Of a stretch of 55,862 nucleotides of DNA, positions 25,302 through 33,391 are shown in pieces. The stretch spans positions 1 through 55,862 of the forward strand of contig NZ_CALTVH010000010.1 of NCBI RefSeq assembly GCF_943913045.1. Direction: 5' to 3'. The DNA comes from an uncultured Ezakiella sp. GTDB taxonomy: Bacteria > Bacillota > Clostridia > Tissierellales > Peptoniphilaceae. The notes beneath the pieces are model-generated. The model searched no databases. It had not been told where the DNA came from and worked only from the letters and a program-made list of their open reading frames with translations. The position numbers and the translations under genes are program-made. Within the stretch, counting starts at the first letter, position 1. Each line of letters begins with the position of its first letter.

Positions 25302-26630
25302 TCACTTCCCTACGCAGAAGTCTTGAAAGACTCTGTCAATCAAATCTTCATCATAATTTTTTCCTAAAATGGAATAGAGGTCATCCAGTGCCATCCTCAG
25401 ACTTACCTCAACTATTTCAAAAGGCATAAAGTCCATATCATTTTTGGCTTGAATTAACTCTTCCTTTGCCGCCTCTAAAGCTTGTTTGTGGCGAAGATTG
25501 AATATAGATGTAAAAGACGCATCTACATCAATGGTAAATATCTTTTTGATTAGTGACATAATCTCGCGAATCCCTTGGTCTTTCTTAATCGACCCCACAA
25601 CAATATGGTCACTATATTTTTTTATCTCTTCAAGGTCAGCGCTAGTCCCCTTATCAGCCTTGTTTATAAAAATAATTTTATTTTTATCTTCTACAGAATT
25701 TAAAATATCCCTATCTTCATCAGAAATTTTATCTGATCCATCTATAACAACGATAACAATATCCGCTTCCCTTGCAGATTTTTTACTTAGCTCTATGCCA
25801 ATCGATTCAACTACCTCGCTCGTGTGCCTAATACCTGCAGTATCTATCAAGTGCAAATAAAGCCCTTCATAGTTTATAAATTCCTCAATAGTATCACGAG
25901 TGGTCCCTGGTATCTCGGTAACAATGGCCCTGTCCTTATTTGTAATTGCATTTAACAAGGAGCTCTTGCCTACATTTGGCCTGCCTATAATGGCAGTCTT
26001 GATACCCTCTCTAATAAAACTGGACCTGTTTTGGTCGTCCAAAAGATTTTCAATAGCCAAATAAATTTCATCAACCCTAGCCTTCATATCATCCACATTG
26101 CCAAGCTCAGGATAATCAATCTTAGCCTCGCACTCAGCAATCAAAGATAAGAGTTCGTTTGCCAAAGCATCTATTTTTTCTGATAAGCTGCCTCCAAGGA
26201 CATTGGTATATAAAACCTGTTCTTCCTTGTTCTGGGCATCTATAATACCTGACACAGCTTCTGCTTCCAGCAAATCAATCCTGCCGTTTAAAAATGCAAG
26301 TTTAGTAAACTCTCCAGCATCTGCTTGGACTGCTCCCTCTTTTAAAATAATTTCATAGATATATAGAGTAGATACATATCCACCATGGCAATATATTTCT
26401 ACCATATCCTCAGTTGTATAAGAATAAGGTCCTTTGAAATAGCAAGCCATAACTTCGTCTATAATTTTATCTTCATAGGCAATGTGGCCATAATGCATAA
26501 ATCTTGGTTTGATTTCTTTTTTTGTTTTAAATATTCTCTTTAATATGTCCAGGCTCATAGGTCCTGACATTCTTACGATGCCAATACCTCCACGGCCAGG
26601 TGGAGTGGCAATAGCTGCAATAGTTCTCAT
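25302..26630 (-). CDS. mnmE: tRNA modification GTPase MnmE
   Basis: This 442-residue GTPase is the partner of MnmG. The N-terminal formyl-THF-binding domain opens with TIAAIATPPGRGGIGIVRMSG. The G domain carries GRPNVGKSSLLN, PGTTRDT, IDTAG and NKAD, and the protein ends with FCVGK, the conserved CxGK motif. The start at 26630 is set by the family N-terminus. The ribosome site is poor: the preceding bases are the T run of a hairpin terminator that ends jag, so translation initiation may depend on readthrough or on coupling. Confidence 0.97.
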   Translation of the reverse strand: MRTIAAIATPPGRGGIGIVRMSGPMSLDILKRIFKTKKEIKPRFMHYGHIAYEDKIIDEVMACYFKGPYSYTTEDMVEIYCHGGYVSTLYIYEIILKEGAVQADAGEFTKLAFLNGRIDLLEAEAVSGIIDAQNKEEQVLYTNVLGGSLSEKIDALANELLSLIAECEAKIDYPELGNVDDMKARVDEIYLAIENLLDDQNRSSFIREGIKTAIIGRPNVGKSSLLNAITNKDRAIVTEIPGTTRDTIEEFINYEGLYLHLIDTAGIRHTSEVVESIGIELSKKSAREADIVIVVIDGSDKISDEDRDILNSVEDKNKIIFINKADKGTSADLEEIKKYSDHIVVGSIKKDQGIREIMSLIKKIFTIDVDASFTSIFNLRHKQALEAAKEELIQAKNDMDFMPFEIVEVSLRMALDDLYSILGKNYDEDLIDRVFQDFCVGK

Positions 26631-26634
26631 AACT

Positions 26635-26656
26635 AAAAAACCCGCTTTATTGCGGG
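26635..26656 (-). terminator. Terminator overlapping the jag stop, just before mnmE
   Basis: CCCGC and GCGGG arms (26656-26641) with a six-T run. The jag TAA stop (26649-26647) lies in the loop, and the mnmE ATG is only 4 nt after the T run. Confidence 0.75.
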
Positions 26657-27603
26657 TCTCTTGTAATAACAATGGAGCGTCTCGGTTCTTCACCTTCAGA
26701 ATGAGTAGAGACCCCTTCCATATCATTTAATGCCTTGTGGACAATTCTTCTATCGTAGGCGTTCATAGGTCTTAATCTATATTCGCCATCTCTAATAGCG
26801 CGCTCACCAGCTTCTCTTGCAAAGGCCTTGAGCTTTTCTTTTTGATCATAGATATAGTCTCCGCAATCAACTTCAAGCATAAGTCTTTCATCATAACGAC
26901 CTCTGACAAATTGACCTACCATGTAGCCAAGAGCGTCAATGGTTGCACCTTTTTTGCCGATAATTCTTGAATTTTGTTCGTAGTCATCAAGCATGATATC
27001 AAGTACAAGGTTTTCACCCTTATCTCTTTCATCAATAATTTCTACATGACCTTCAAAACCCATTAGGTTAATTGTTTTTTCTAGATATTTTCTAGCAGCC
27101 TCTGCTGTTTCTTCTTCACTTTCATAGTGGTCAGCACCTTCTAGTAAGAATGACTTAACAGGTCTAGCTATCTTTTCATCAACAAAGTCCTCTGTGTCTT
27201 CTTTGATATCTGCAAATTTTTCTTTAACCTCTTCCTTTGCATCATTAAATTTATCACTTACATCATCCGCAAATTCAGATACCTTGTCTGATGTTTGGTC
27301 AGCCATTTCAGAAACGTCTTCTTTAATATTATCATAAGCGCTCTTAGCATCAGCTTTAACTTCATCAAGTTTTTTCTCAAAGTCTGATTTGTTATCTTCA
27401 ATTTCATTTAATACTTGAGCTGTTTGTCCTGTCCCCTTACGGACAACAGTAACCTTAGCTTCTTTGGCACCTAGACCAAGAAAGCCCTTGGAAGGTTCTT
27501 CTTCTACAATAATATCTACTTCATCTCTTCTAGCATCAAGCATTTTTAATGCGGATTCAATAGCTTCTTCAACAGTTTTCATTTCAAGTGTAACTCTATC
27601 CAT
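26647..27603 (-). CDS. jag: RNA-binding protein Jag/KhpB (SpoIIIJ-associated)
   Basis: This 318-residue protein has the Jag-N domain (KGFLGLGAKEAKV at about residue 38), a KH domain containing IIGKKGATIDALGYM at about 220, and a C-terminal R3H domain with DRRIVHKALNDMEGVSTHSEGEEPRR. Between Jag-N and KH lies an unusually long acidic region (about residues 70-165) rich in Asp, Glu and Lys and predicted helical or coiled. Jag/KhpB binds RNA and affects cell elongation in other Firmicutes. It directly follows yidC (1 nt between). Confidence 0.95.
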   Translation of the reverse strand: MDRVTLEMKTVEEAIESALKMLDARRDEVDIIVEEEPSKGFLGLGAKEAKVTVVRKGTGQTAQVLNEIEDNKSDFEKKLDEVKADAKSAYDNIKEDVSEMADQTSDKVSEFADDVSDKFNDAKEEVKEKFADIKEDTEDFVDEKIARPVKSFLLEGADHYESEEETAEAARKYLEKTINLMGFEGHVEIIDERDKGENLVLDIMLDDYEQNSRIIGKKGATIDALGYMVGQFVRGRYDERLMLEVDCGDYIYDQKEKLKAFAREAGERAIRDGEYRLRPMNAYDRRIVHKALNDMEGVSTHSEGEEPRRSIVITRDPQ

Positions 27604-27604
27604 C

Positions 27605-28306
27605 TTATTCTCCTTTTTTAAACAACAATTCTCTATTAGAAATTAAAGATTGAACAGCTGTAAACATAGTGCTTACTGTCCAGTATAAGGCAAGACCACC
27701 AGGGTATTTAAGAGCAAACCAGAAAATCATAATAGGCATTACATAGTTCATAGTTGACATGCTTTGTTGCTCTTGTGTTTGCGCTCCTACCTTAGGTGTA
27801 GTTAAAGTTTGTAAGTAGGTCATAACAGCGGTAATAAGTGGTAGGCCATACCAATATGGGTCGGCTAGTGTTAAATCTTTAATCCAGAAAAATGTCTTTA
27901 ACATGTTATCATACATGCCAGATTCGTGGAATACATAAAGACTTGGGTCTCTCATTACCCTGAAAAATGCAAGTATAATTGGAAATTGGATAAGTAGTGG
28001 CAGGCATCCACCCGTCATGCTAGCACCATTTTCCCTATACAGCTGCTGGATTTTCATATTTGCAGCCTGCGGGTCGTGTTTATATTTAATTTGGATTTCC
28101 TTTACTTGTGGTTGGAGCTCTTGAGTCTTTTTCATTTGCTTGGAACTCCTCAGCTGTAAAGGAAGCACCAGCAATTTAACAATAATAGTTGTAATAATAA
28201 TTGTAATTGCAAGGTAGCTAAAGTTTTCGTTTTCCGGACCTATGGACGCTACAAAATCATAGACATATCTCATAATCCAGCCCAGAGCGTTTGCTAAAAA
28301 TTCCAT
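27605..28306 (-). CDS. yidC: Membrane protein insertase YidC/OxaA
   Basis: This 233-residue integral membrane protein inserts proteins into the cytoplasmic membrane with or without Sec. The five-segment core is visible, with LLVLPLQLRSSKQMKKTQELQP at about 46 and the conserved GGCLPLLIQFPIILAFF at about 98. It is short, and no N-terminal lipobox is obvious, so the usual lipoprotein signal may be absent or modified. It sits 25 nt after yidD in the standard rpmH cluster. Confidence 0.95.
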   Translation of the reverse strand: MEFLANALGWIMRYVYDFVASIGPENENFSYLAITIIITTIIVKLLVLPLQLRSSKQMKKTQELQPQVKEIQIKYKHDPQAANMKIQQLYRENGASMTGGCLPLLIQFPIILAFFRVMRDPSLYVFHESGMYDNMLKTFFWIKDLTLADPYWYGLPLITAVMTYLQTLTTPKVGAQTQEQQSMSTMNYVMPIMIFWFALKYPGGLALYWTVSTMFTAVQSLISNRELLFKKGE

Positions 28307-28331
28307 TTAGTCTTTCCTTTCAATATTATAT

Positions 28332-28547
28332 TTATGGTAAAGGGTCATAACCCCCATCGCAATATGGATTGCATCTTAAAATTCGTCTAAAACTAAGGTA
28401 AGAGGCCTTAAAAAAATTGTATTTTTTAAATGCCTGGAGGGAATATTCGCTACAAGTAGGAGTAAACCTACAATGAGCGCCCCTTAAAATATATTTTGAT
28501 ATTACTTTTTGATAGAATTTAATAAATCCTATGGCAATATATTTCAT
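28332..28547 (-). CDS. yidD: Membrane protein insertion efficiency factor YidD
   Basis: This 71-residue basic protein has the family core ISKYILRGAHCRFTPTCSEYSLQAFKKY with the paired Cys motif, and ends CNPYCDGGYDPLP. It helps YidC-dependent insertion. Its start overlaps the rnpA stop by 4 nt. Confidence 0.96.
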   Translation of the reverse strand: MKYIAIGFIKFYQKVISKYILRGAHCRFTPTCSEYSLQAFKKYNFFKASYLSFRRILRCNPYCDGGYDPLP

Positions 28548-28870
28548 TTAATAATTCCACCGAGCCTTAGAACATGTAAGAGATTTCTAGAAAGCTCACT
28601 ATACGACAGATCACTGGCGCCAATCTTGGGAGTAATGATGATATCATAATTCTCCATATTTGGAATTTGTTCTCTCATGATGGCACGAATTCTTCTTTTT
28701 AATTTATTTCTAACATTAGCCTTGCCATGCTTATTGGATACAACAATTCCCACGCGCTTAACCCCCCGCCTATAGCGGATTTTAAAAACGCGATTGGCCT
28801 TAAAATTTGATCTCTTATAAAGTGAGCTGAAATCCTCTTTCTTCTTCAGACGGTTTTCTTTTGCTAGCAT
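28544..28870 (-). CDS. rnpA: Ribonuclease P protein component
   Basis: This 108-residue basic protein supports the RNase P RNA in tRNA 5' maturation. The RNR motif appears as GKANVRNKLKRRIRAIMRE at about residue 50. Its ATG shares a base with the rpmH stop (TAATG). Confidence 0.96.
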   Translation of the reverse strand: MLAKENRLKKKEDFSSLYKRSNFKANRVFKIRYRRGVKRVGIVVSNKHGKANVRNKLKRRIRAIMREQIPNMENYDIIITPKIGASDLSYSELSRNLLHVLRLGGIIK

Positions 28871-29004
28871 TAAGCACTTAGAACCTTTCTGCCTTTTGCT
28901 CTTCTTCTTTTTAAAACTTTGCGTCCGGCAGTTGTGCTCATTCTTTCTCTAAAACCGTGAACTTTCTTTCTAGCTTTTCTTTTTGGTTGGTAAGTTCTTT
29001 TCAT
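28870..29004 (-). CDS. rpmH: 50S ribosomal protein L34
   Basis: A 44-codon gene reading MKRTYQPKRKARKKVHGF then a basic tail ending VLSA, the standard L34 sequence and length. A strong AAAGGAGG precedes the ATG. It heads the rpmH-rnpA-yidD-yidC-jag-mnmE-mnmG-rsmG run. dnaA, the usual divergent neighbour, is not here. Confidence 0.98.
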   Translation of the reverse strand: MKRTYQPKRKARKKVHGFRERMSTTAGRKVLKRRRAKGRKVLSA

Positions 29005-29036
29005 AACCACACCTCCTTTATCTAATTTACCTTTCT

Positions 29037-29065
29037 ATTTTATCATAAACATATTTTTTTGTAAA
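29037..29065 (-). promoter_or_regulatory. Promoter of rpmH
   Basis: TTTACA (29065-29060) and TAAAAT (29042-29037) with 17-bp spacing, between the guaB terminator and rpmH. Confidence 0.75.
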
Positions 29066-29088
29066 GGAAATTTACCCTATAAAAACAA

Positions 29089-29115
29089 AAATTGCAGAGC
29101 AAAACTCTGCAATTT
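29089..29115 (-). terminator. Terminator of guaB
   Basis: AAATTGCAGAG and CTCTGCAATTT arms followed by a T-rich run on the minus strand. Confidence 0.88.
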
Positions 29116-29125
29116 AAATTTAAAT

Positions 29126-30580
29126 TTATCTTTGTGGTGAATAGTTTGGACTTTCCTTTGTAATGTTGATATCGTGCGGATGGTTTTCAACGAGTGATGA
29201 TGAAGTGATCTTTACATATCTTGGTTTAACCATAAGCTCTGCAATGTCCTTGCATCCCAAGTAACCCATACCTGATTTTAATCCACCCATTAATTGATAA
29301 ATGACTTCGCCAACTTTACCTTTAAAGTGAACTCTACCTTCAACACCCTCAGGCACATATTTTTTTGTGCCTTCTTGGAAGTATCTGTCCTTTGATCCTG
29401 CTGACATAGCTCCTAGTGAACCCATACCGCGGTATTCCTTATAGCGTCTGCCTTCATAGATAACTTCTTCGCCAGGGCTTTCAACAGTACCAGCTAGTAG
29501 TCCGCCAAGCATAACAACATTACCGCCAGCTGCAATAGCCTTTGTAATATCACCTGAGTATTTGATACCGCCGTCAGCAATAATTGGTTTACCTTCTTCT
29601 TCAGCAGCCTTTCTTGCATCCATAATAGCTGTAATTTGTGGAACGCCAATACCAGTAACAACTCTTGTTGTACAAATGCTACCAGGGCCAATACCAACCT
29701 TTACGCAGTCAGCGCCTGCAGCAAAGAGTGCCTTTGTGGCTTCATAAGTTGCAACATTTCCTGCAATAACTTGTAAGTCAGGATAAGCAACTTTTAATTT
29801 TTCTACAGCCTTCATAACTCCAGCGCTATGGCCGTGAGCTGTATCAAGGACAACAACGTCAACTTTTGCATCCACAAGAGCAGCTGCTCTTTCCATCATA
29901 TCACCAGTTACACCAAGGGCTGCACCTGCTAATAGACGACCTTGGCTGTCCTTTGATGAATTTGGAAATTCAATTGATTTTTCTATATCTTTAATTGTAA
30001 TTAATCCCTTTAACTTATAGTTTTCGTCAACAATTGGAAGTTTTTCAATCTTGTGAGCCATCAAAATTTCTTTAGCTTCATCCATTGTTACTCCTTCACG
30101 AGCAGTGATTAAGTTTTCACTGGTCATAGTGCTTTCAATGGATTTTGACATATCGTTTTCAAATCTCATGTCGCGGTTTGTAATAATGCCAATTAGTCTT
30201 CCATCTTCTTCAACAATTGGAACGCCACTAATCTTGTATGTGCTCATTAATTTTTCAGCATCTGCTAATATGTGGTTTTTAGATAGATAAAATGGATCGG
30301 TAATGACTCCGTGTTCACTTCTCTTTACTCTTTCAACCTCATGAGCTTGCTGTTCAATGGTCATATTCTTGTGAATGATACCAATGCCGCCTTCTCTTGA
30401 CATAGCAATTGCCATTTGACTTTCAGTAACAGTGTCCATACCTGCAGACATAATAGGGATGTTTAATTTAATCTTGTTAGTCAGAATAGTTTCTGTACTT
30501 ACCTCACGTGGTAGTACATGGCTCTCAGCTGGAACCAATAGGATATCGTCAAATGTAAGTGCTTCTTTGTAAAATTCCAT
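29126..30580 (-). CDS. guaB: Inosine-5'-monophosphate dehydrogenase
   Basis: This 484-residue enzyme oxidises IMP to XMP, the committed step to GMP. The catalytic Cys is in GIGPGSICTTRVV at about residue 303. The tandem CBS pair lies at about 95-205, and the flap has YRGMGSLGAM at about 390. An ORF starts directly after AAGGAGG. It has its own terminator, so it is probably monocistronic. The purine operon at 41-46.5 kb supplies its IMP. Confidence 0.98.
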   Translation of the reverse strand: MEFYKEALTFDDILLVPAESHVLPREVSTETILTNKIKLNIPIMSAGMDTVTESQMAIAMSREGGIGIIHKNMTIEQQAHEVERVKRSEHGVITDPFYLSKNHILADAEKLMSTYKISGVPIVEEDGRLIGIITNRDMRFENDMSKSIESTMTSENLITAREGVTMDEAKEILMAHKIEKLPIVDENYKLKGLITIKDIEKSIEFPNSSKDSQGRLLAGAALGVTGDMMERAAALVDAKVDVVVLDTAHGHSAGVMKAVEKLKVAYPDLQVIAGNVATYEATKALFAAGADCVKVGIGPGSICTTRVVTGIGVPQITAIMDARKAAEEEGKPIIADGGIKYSGDITKAIAAGGNVVMLGGLLAGTVESPGEEVIYEGRRYKEYRGMGSLGAMSAGSKDRYFQEGTKKYVPEGVEGRVHFKGKVGEVIYQLMGGLKSGMGYLGCKDIAELMVKPRYVKITSSSLVENHPHDINITKESPNYSPQR

Positions 30581-30704
30581 AATTCCTCCTTAAGTAAAAA
30601 GTAAAATCATTTCGCAAAATTCTTTCTAGTATTCATTATATAACAAATTTTAAAAAAAATCACGCAAAAAACGTATTTTTCAAAAATATTTTTATAAAAA
30701 TTAC

Positions 30705-30733
30705 TTGACAACTTATACCACATGTGGTAAAAT
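30705..30733 (+). promoter_or_regulatory. Promoter of metK with embedded palindrome
   Basis: TTGACA (30705-30710) and TAAAAT (30728-30733) with 17-bp spacing. A perfect 14-bp palindrome TACCACATGTGGTA (30716-30729) fills most of the spacer and touches the -10 box. It could be an operator for an unseen repressor. Confidence 0.75.
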
Positions 30734-30740
30734 GATATTG

Positions 30741-30877
30741 TTCATCAAGAGAGGCGGAGGGAATAGGCCCTGTGAAGCCCGGCAACCTAGTTTTAAGGTG
30801 CCAAGTCCTACAGATTAATCTGAAAGATGATCTTATCTTTAAGATGTATTTTGTGGCTCCTGATGAAGGAGTTTTTT
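30741..30877 (+). promoter_or_regulatory. SAM-I (S-box) riboswitch
   Basis: The conserved S-box segments are present in order: CAAGAGAGGCGGAGGGA, GGCCCTGTGAAGCCCGGCAACC, AAGGTGCCAAGTCC and GAAAGATGA. P1 can form between TCATC (30742) and GATGA (30826). The expression platform ends with a terminator hairpin GCTCC...GGAGT (about 30856-30871) and six T. High SAM should terminate transcription before metK. This matches the established class. Confidence 0.96.
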
Positions 30878-30896
30878 ATTTTTGAAAGGAGAAAAA

Positions 30897-32066
30897 ATGA
30901 TCAGATTTCATACAAGTGAAAGTGTTACAGAAGGTCACCCAGACAAAGTCTGTGACAAAATTTCCGATTCAATCTTAGATGCGATACTAGAAAAAGATAA
31001 ATACGCACGCGTTGCTTGCGAAACAATCGCATCTACCGGCTACATTATTGTTAGCGGACAAATTACAACCAATTGCTATATCGACATCCCTGCTATAGTT
31101 AGACAAACTATTGAATCAATCGGCTACACAAGAGGCAAATATGGCTTTGATGCTGAAAACTGTGGGATTTTAACTTCTATCGAAGAACAAAGCCCTGATA
31201 TTGCCATGGGTGTTTCTGACTCATACGAAAAGAAAGGCAGTTCAACTGACAAGTACGATGAAATTGGCGCTGGCGACCAAGGTATGATGTATGGCTATGC
31301 CTCAAACGAAACCGAAGAGCTAATGCCACTTGCCATCAAACTCGCCCACGATTTGACCAAGCGTTTAACCGCTGTTAGAAAAGAAGGAATCCTTCCCTAC
31401 ATTCTACCAGACGGTAAATCACAAGTTACAGTTGAATACCACGACAACAAACCAGTTAGAATTACTAACGTTGTTATCTCCACCCAACACTTGTCATCGG
31501 TTGATATTGAAGACCTAAGAAAAGATGTAAAGCGTGAAGTAATAGATAAGATTATTCCACCAGAATATGTAGACGATGAAACCGTATACTACATTAACCC
31601 AACAGGTAGATTTGTAATCGGCGGTCCAAAATCCGACACAGGTCTTACAGGTCGCAAGATTATTGTAGATACCTACGGTGGATATGCAAAACACGGAGGT
31701 GGAGCTTTCAGTGGCAAAGACCCAACAAAGGTTGATAGATCAGCTGCCTATGCTGCCCGCTATGTTGCAAAAAACATTGTAGGAGCAGGACTTGCTGATA
31801 AATGTGAAGTTGCCTTATCCTACGCTATCGGCGTTGCAAGACCAACTTCAATTGATATCGATTGCTTCGGCACAGAAAAAATCGACATTGAATCCATCAG
31901 GGAAAGAGTTACCAAAAACTTTGACTTAAGACCAGCCGCAATCATCGAAAACTTTGACTTAAGAAGACCAATCTACTCTCAAGTTACCAACTACGGTCAC
32001 TTTGGTAGACCAGAATTAGATCTTCCTTGGGAAAAATTAGATAAGGTGGATGCATTAAAATGCTAA
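30897..32066 (+). CDS. metK: S-adenosylmethionine synthase
   Basis: This 389-residue enzyme makes SAM from methionine and ATP. ESVTEGHPDKVCDKISD opens the protein, GAGDQGMMYGYA is at about 118 and GGGAFSGKDPTKVDRS at about 260. The ATG at 30897 has AAAGGAG 5 nt upstream, while an upstream in-frame TTG lies inside the ribosome site region. It is controlled by the SAM-I riboswitch. Its stop overlaps a 34-codon ORF. Confidence 0.98.
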   Translation: MIRFHTSESVTEGHPDKVCDKISDSILDAILEKDKYARVACETIASTGYIIVSGQITTNCYIDIPAIVRQTIESIGYTRGKYGFDAENCGILTSIEEQSPDIAMGVSDSYEKKGSSTDKYDEIGAGDQGMMYGYASNETEELMPLAIKLAHDLTKRLTAVRKEGILPYILPDGKSQVTVEYHDNKPVRITNVVISTQHLSSVDIEDLRKDVKREVIDKIIPPEYVDDETVYYINPTGRFVIGGPKSDTGLTGRKIIVDTYGGYAKHGGGAFSGKDPTKVDRSAAYAARYVAKNIVGAGLADKCEVALSYAIGVARPTSIDIDCFGTEKIDIESIRERVTKNFDLRPAAIIENFDLRRPIYSQVTNYGHFGRPELDLPWEKLDKVDALKC

Positions 32067-32164
32067 AAGATCCGTTTTTAAAGAGAGCTTTTTTAGTTGG
32101 GAGTGCTTTGCTCCTAATGTCCCTGCTCTTGTACTTGCTAATGAAGAAAGAAGGAATCTTATAA
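32060..32164 (+). CDS. 34-residue single-span membrane peptide, overlapping metK stop
   Basis: The ATG at 32060 overlaps the metK stop by 7 nt in the +2 frame. AAGGTGG lies about 10 nt upstream inside metK. The peptide begins MLKDPFLKRAFLVGSALLL, continues through a hydrophobic core and ends in MKKEGIL; residues about 11-27 form one strong membrane span, with positive charge at both ends. A terminator starts at its stop codon, so the ORF fills the space between metK and the transcript end. I do not recognise a family. It would be coexpressed with metK under the SAM riboswitch. Confidence 0.6.
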   Translation: MLKDPFLKRAFLVGSALLLMSLLLYLLMKKEGIL

Positions 32165-32190
32165 ACTGCGATTTATTTCGCAGTTTTTTA
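32164..32190 (+). terminator. Terminator of metK and the small ORF
   Basis: AACTGCGA and TCGCAGTT arms followed by TTTTTTATTTT. The stem begins at the last base of the small ORF stop. Confidence 0.88.
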
Positions 32191-32269
32191 TTTTCCAAAA
32201 ATACATAATATTGTACTGCCCTCTTTTATTTTTATAATATATATTTTATAAAATTGATCCAGTGCAAAT

Positions 32270-32295
32270 AAAAAAACTCCGGCCACCCGGAGTTT
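32270..32295 (-). terminator. Terminator of the metal-transporter operon
   Basis: AAACTCCGG and CCGGAGTTT arms with a run of T on the minus strand. It overlaps the permease stop codon (32296-32294). Confidence 0.85.
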
Positions 32296-33391
32296 AAATA
32301 CCATTTCTCTTTTCAATTTCTCTAAAATATTCTATTCCCTTATCAGTAAGCGAATAAAAATTACCAGCTTGAATTATATTTTTATCCATCAACCTATTTA
32401 TGGTCTCATTCATTGTGTTTAAATTCATCTTCAAATGATCTTGAATTGTATCTACACCAAGTTCAATATCTTGATTATCATGACCCATGTGGTTTTGTAT
32501 ATGAATCAAGACGAGAACCTCGTTCAAATAATCCAACTGCTTCTTGCGGTTTAAAAGCTTGGCCAAAAGGCCACCTGGTTTGATTATGTGGCAGATAATA
32601 TAAGTCAGCATACCAATAAGGGCCGTGGTCCCAGCTATGTTGATATTTAGCCTGTAACCTGCAAAAACACCTAGGCTTACATTGATAAAAGCTATTAGGA
32701 TTGTAAGCAAAATTGAGTCTTTCAGATCCTTTGTCAAAAGAATTGCAGATGCAGCCGGTGCAACCATAAATGATATTACCAATATACTTCCCACAGAGTT
32801 AAAAGCTATAACTGAGTTAAGACTTACCAAGGTCATAGTCATATAGTGGATAAAGGCTGCTGAAAAACCAGATATAATTGCAAAACCAGTATCGAAAGCA
32901 GTCACCTTTAGTTCTTTAAAAAATACTATTATAAACAGCAAATTTACTGCCAAAACAATTAGAGCCATCTTTAAAGCAACAGGCATGTCAATTCCTAAAA
33001 ATACCGTCCTATTGAACTTGCTCATCAGAATTTCCCCCATAAGGACTCCATCAACACAAAGATGAGTGTTCTTTAAAATCCTGCTCATTATTATAACCCC
33101 AAGGGAAAATAACAAGGGGAAGACAATTCCAAGGGCAGAGTCTTCGTTGATTCTGCCCGACTTTAGTAAGAGCTCAACCAATACAACTGTGAGCAAGCCT
33201 GCAAGAACGGCCCCAACGATCAAAACTGGACTGTTAAAGTCTCTAGAAATCAAAAATCCAACAACTATGCCCAAAAGTACAGAGTGGCTAATGCCGTCTG
33301 CCGTCATAGAAAGATTTCTAAGGACTAAAAATGTTCCAATTATTGAAAGGGCAATTGCAGTGATTAGCATTGTCAAATAAATCTCAAACAT
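32294..33391 (-). CDS. Zn/Mn ABC transporter permease with C-terminal winged helix
   Basis: This 365-residue protein has an ABC-3 family permease core of about 275 residues with eight or nine membrane segments, including SMTADGISHSVLLGIVVG at about 29. About 85 extra residues follow. Residues about 295-360 (VLVLIHIQNHMG..., DTIQDHLKMNLNTMNETINRLMDKNIIQ, SLTDKGIEYFREIEK) look like a winged-helix DNA-binding module of the DtxR N-terminal kind. Such permease-DtxR fusions are known in some Zn/Mn systems. It could sense metal at the membrane, or act as a repressor only when released. It overlaps the previous permease by 8 nt. Confidence 0.88.
   Translation of the reverse strand: MFEIYLTMLITAIALSIIGTFLVLRNLSMTADGISHSVLLGIVVGFLISRDFNSPVLIVGAVLAGLLTVVLVELLLKSGRINEDSALGIVFPLLFSLGVIIMSRILKNTHLCVDGVLMGEILMSKFNRTVFLGIDMPVALKMALIVLAVNLLFIIVFFKELKVTAFDTGFAIISGFSAAFIHYMTMTLVSLNSVIAFNSVGSILVISFMVAPAASAILLTKDLKDSILLTILIAFINVSLGVFAGYRLNINIAGTTALIGMLTYIICHIIKPGGLLAKLLNRKKQLDYLNEVLVLIHIQNHMGHDNQDIELGVDTIQDHLKMNLNTMNETINRLMDKNIIQAGNFYSLTDKGIEYFREIEKRNGI

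Noticed and set aside
29005..29125. Origin of replication next to rpmH
   Set aside because: The gap is only ~120 bp, is filled by a terminator and a promoter, and has no DnaA-box cluster or dnaA.
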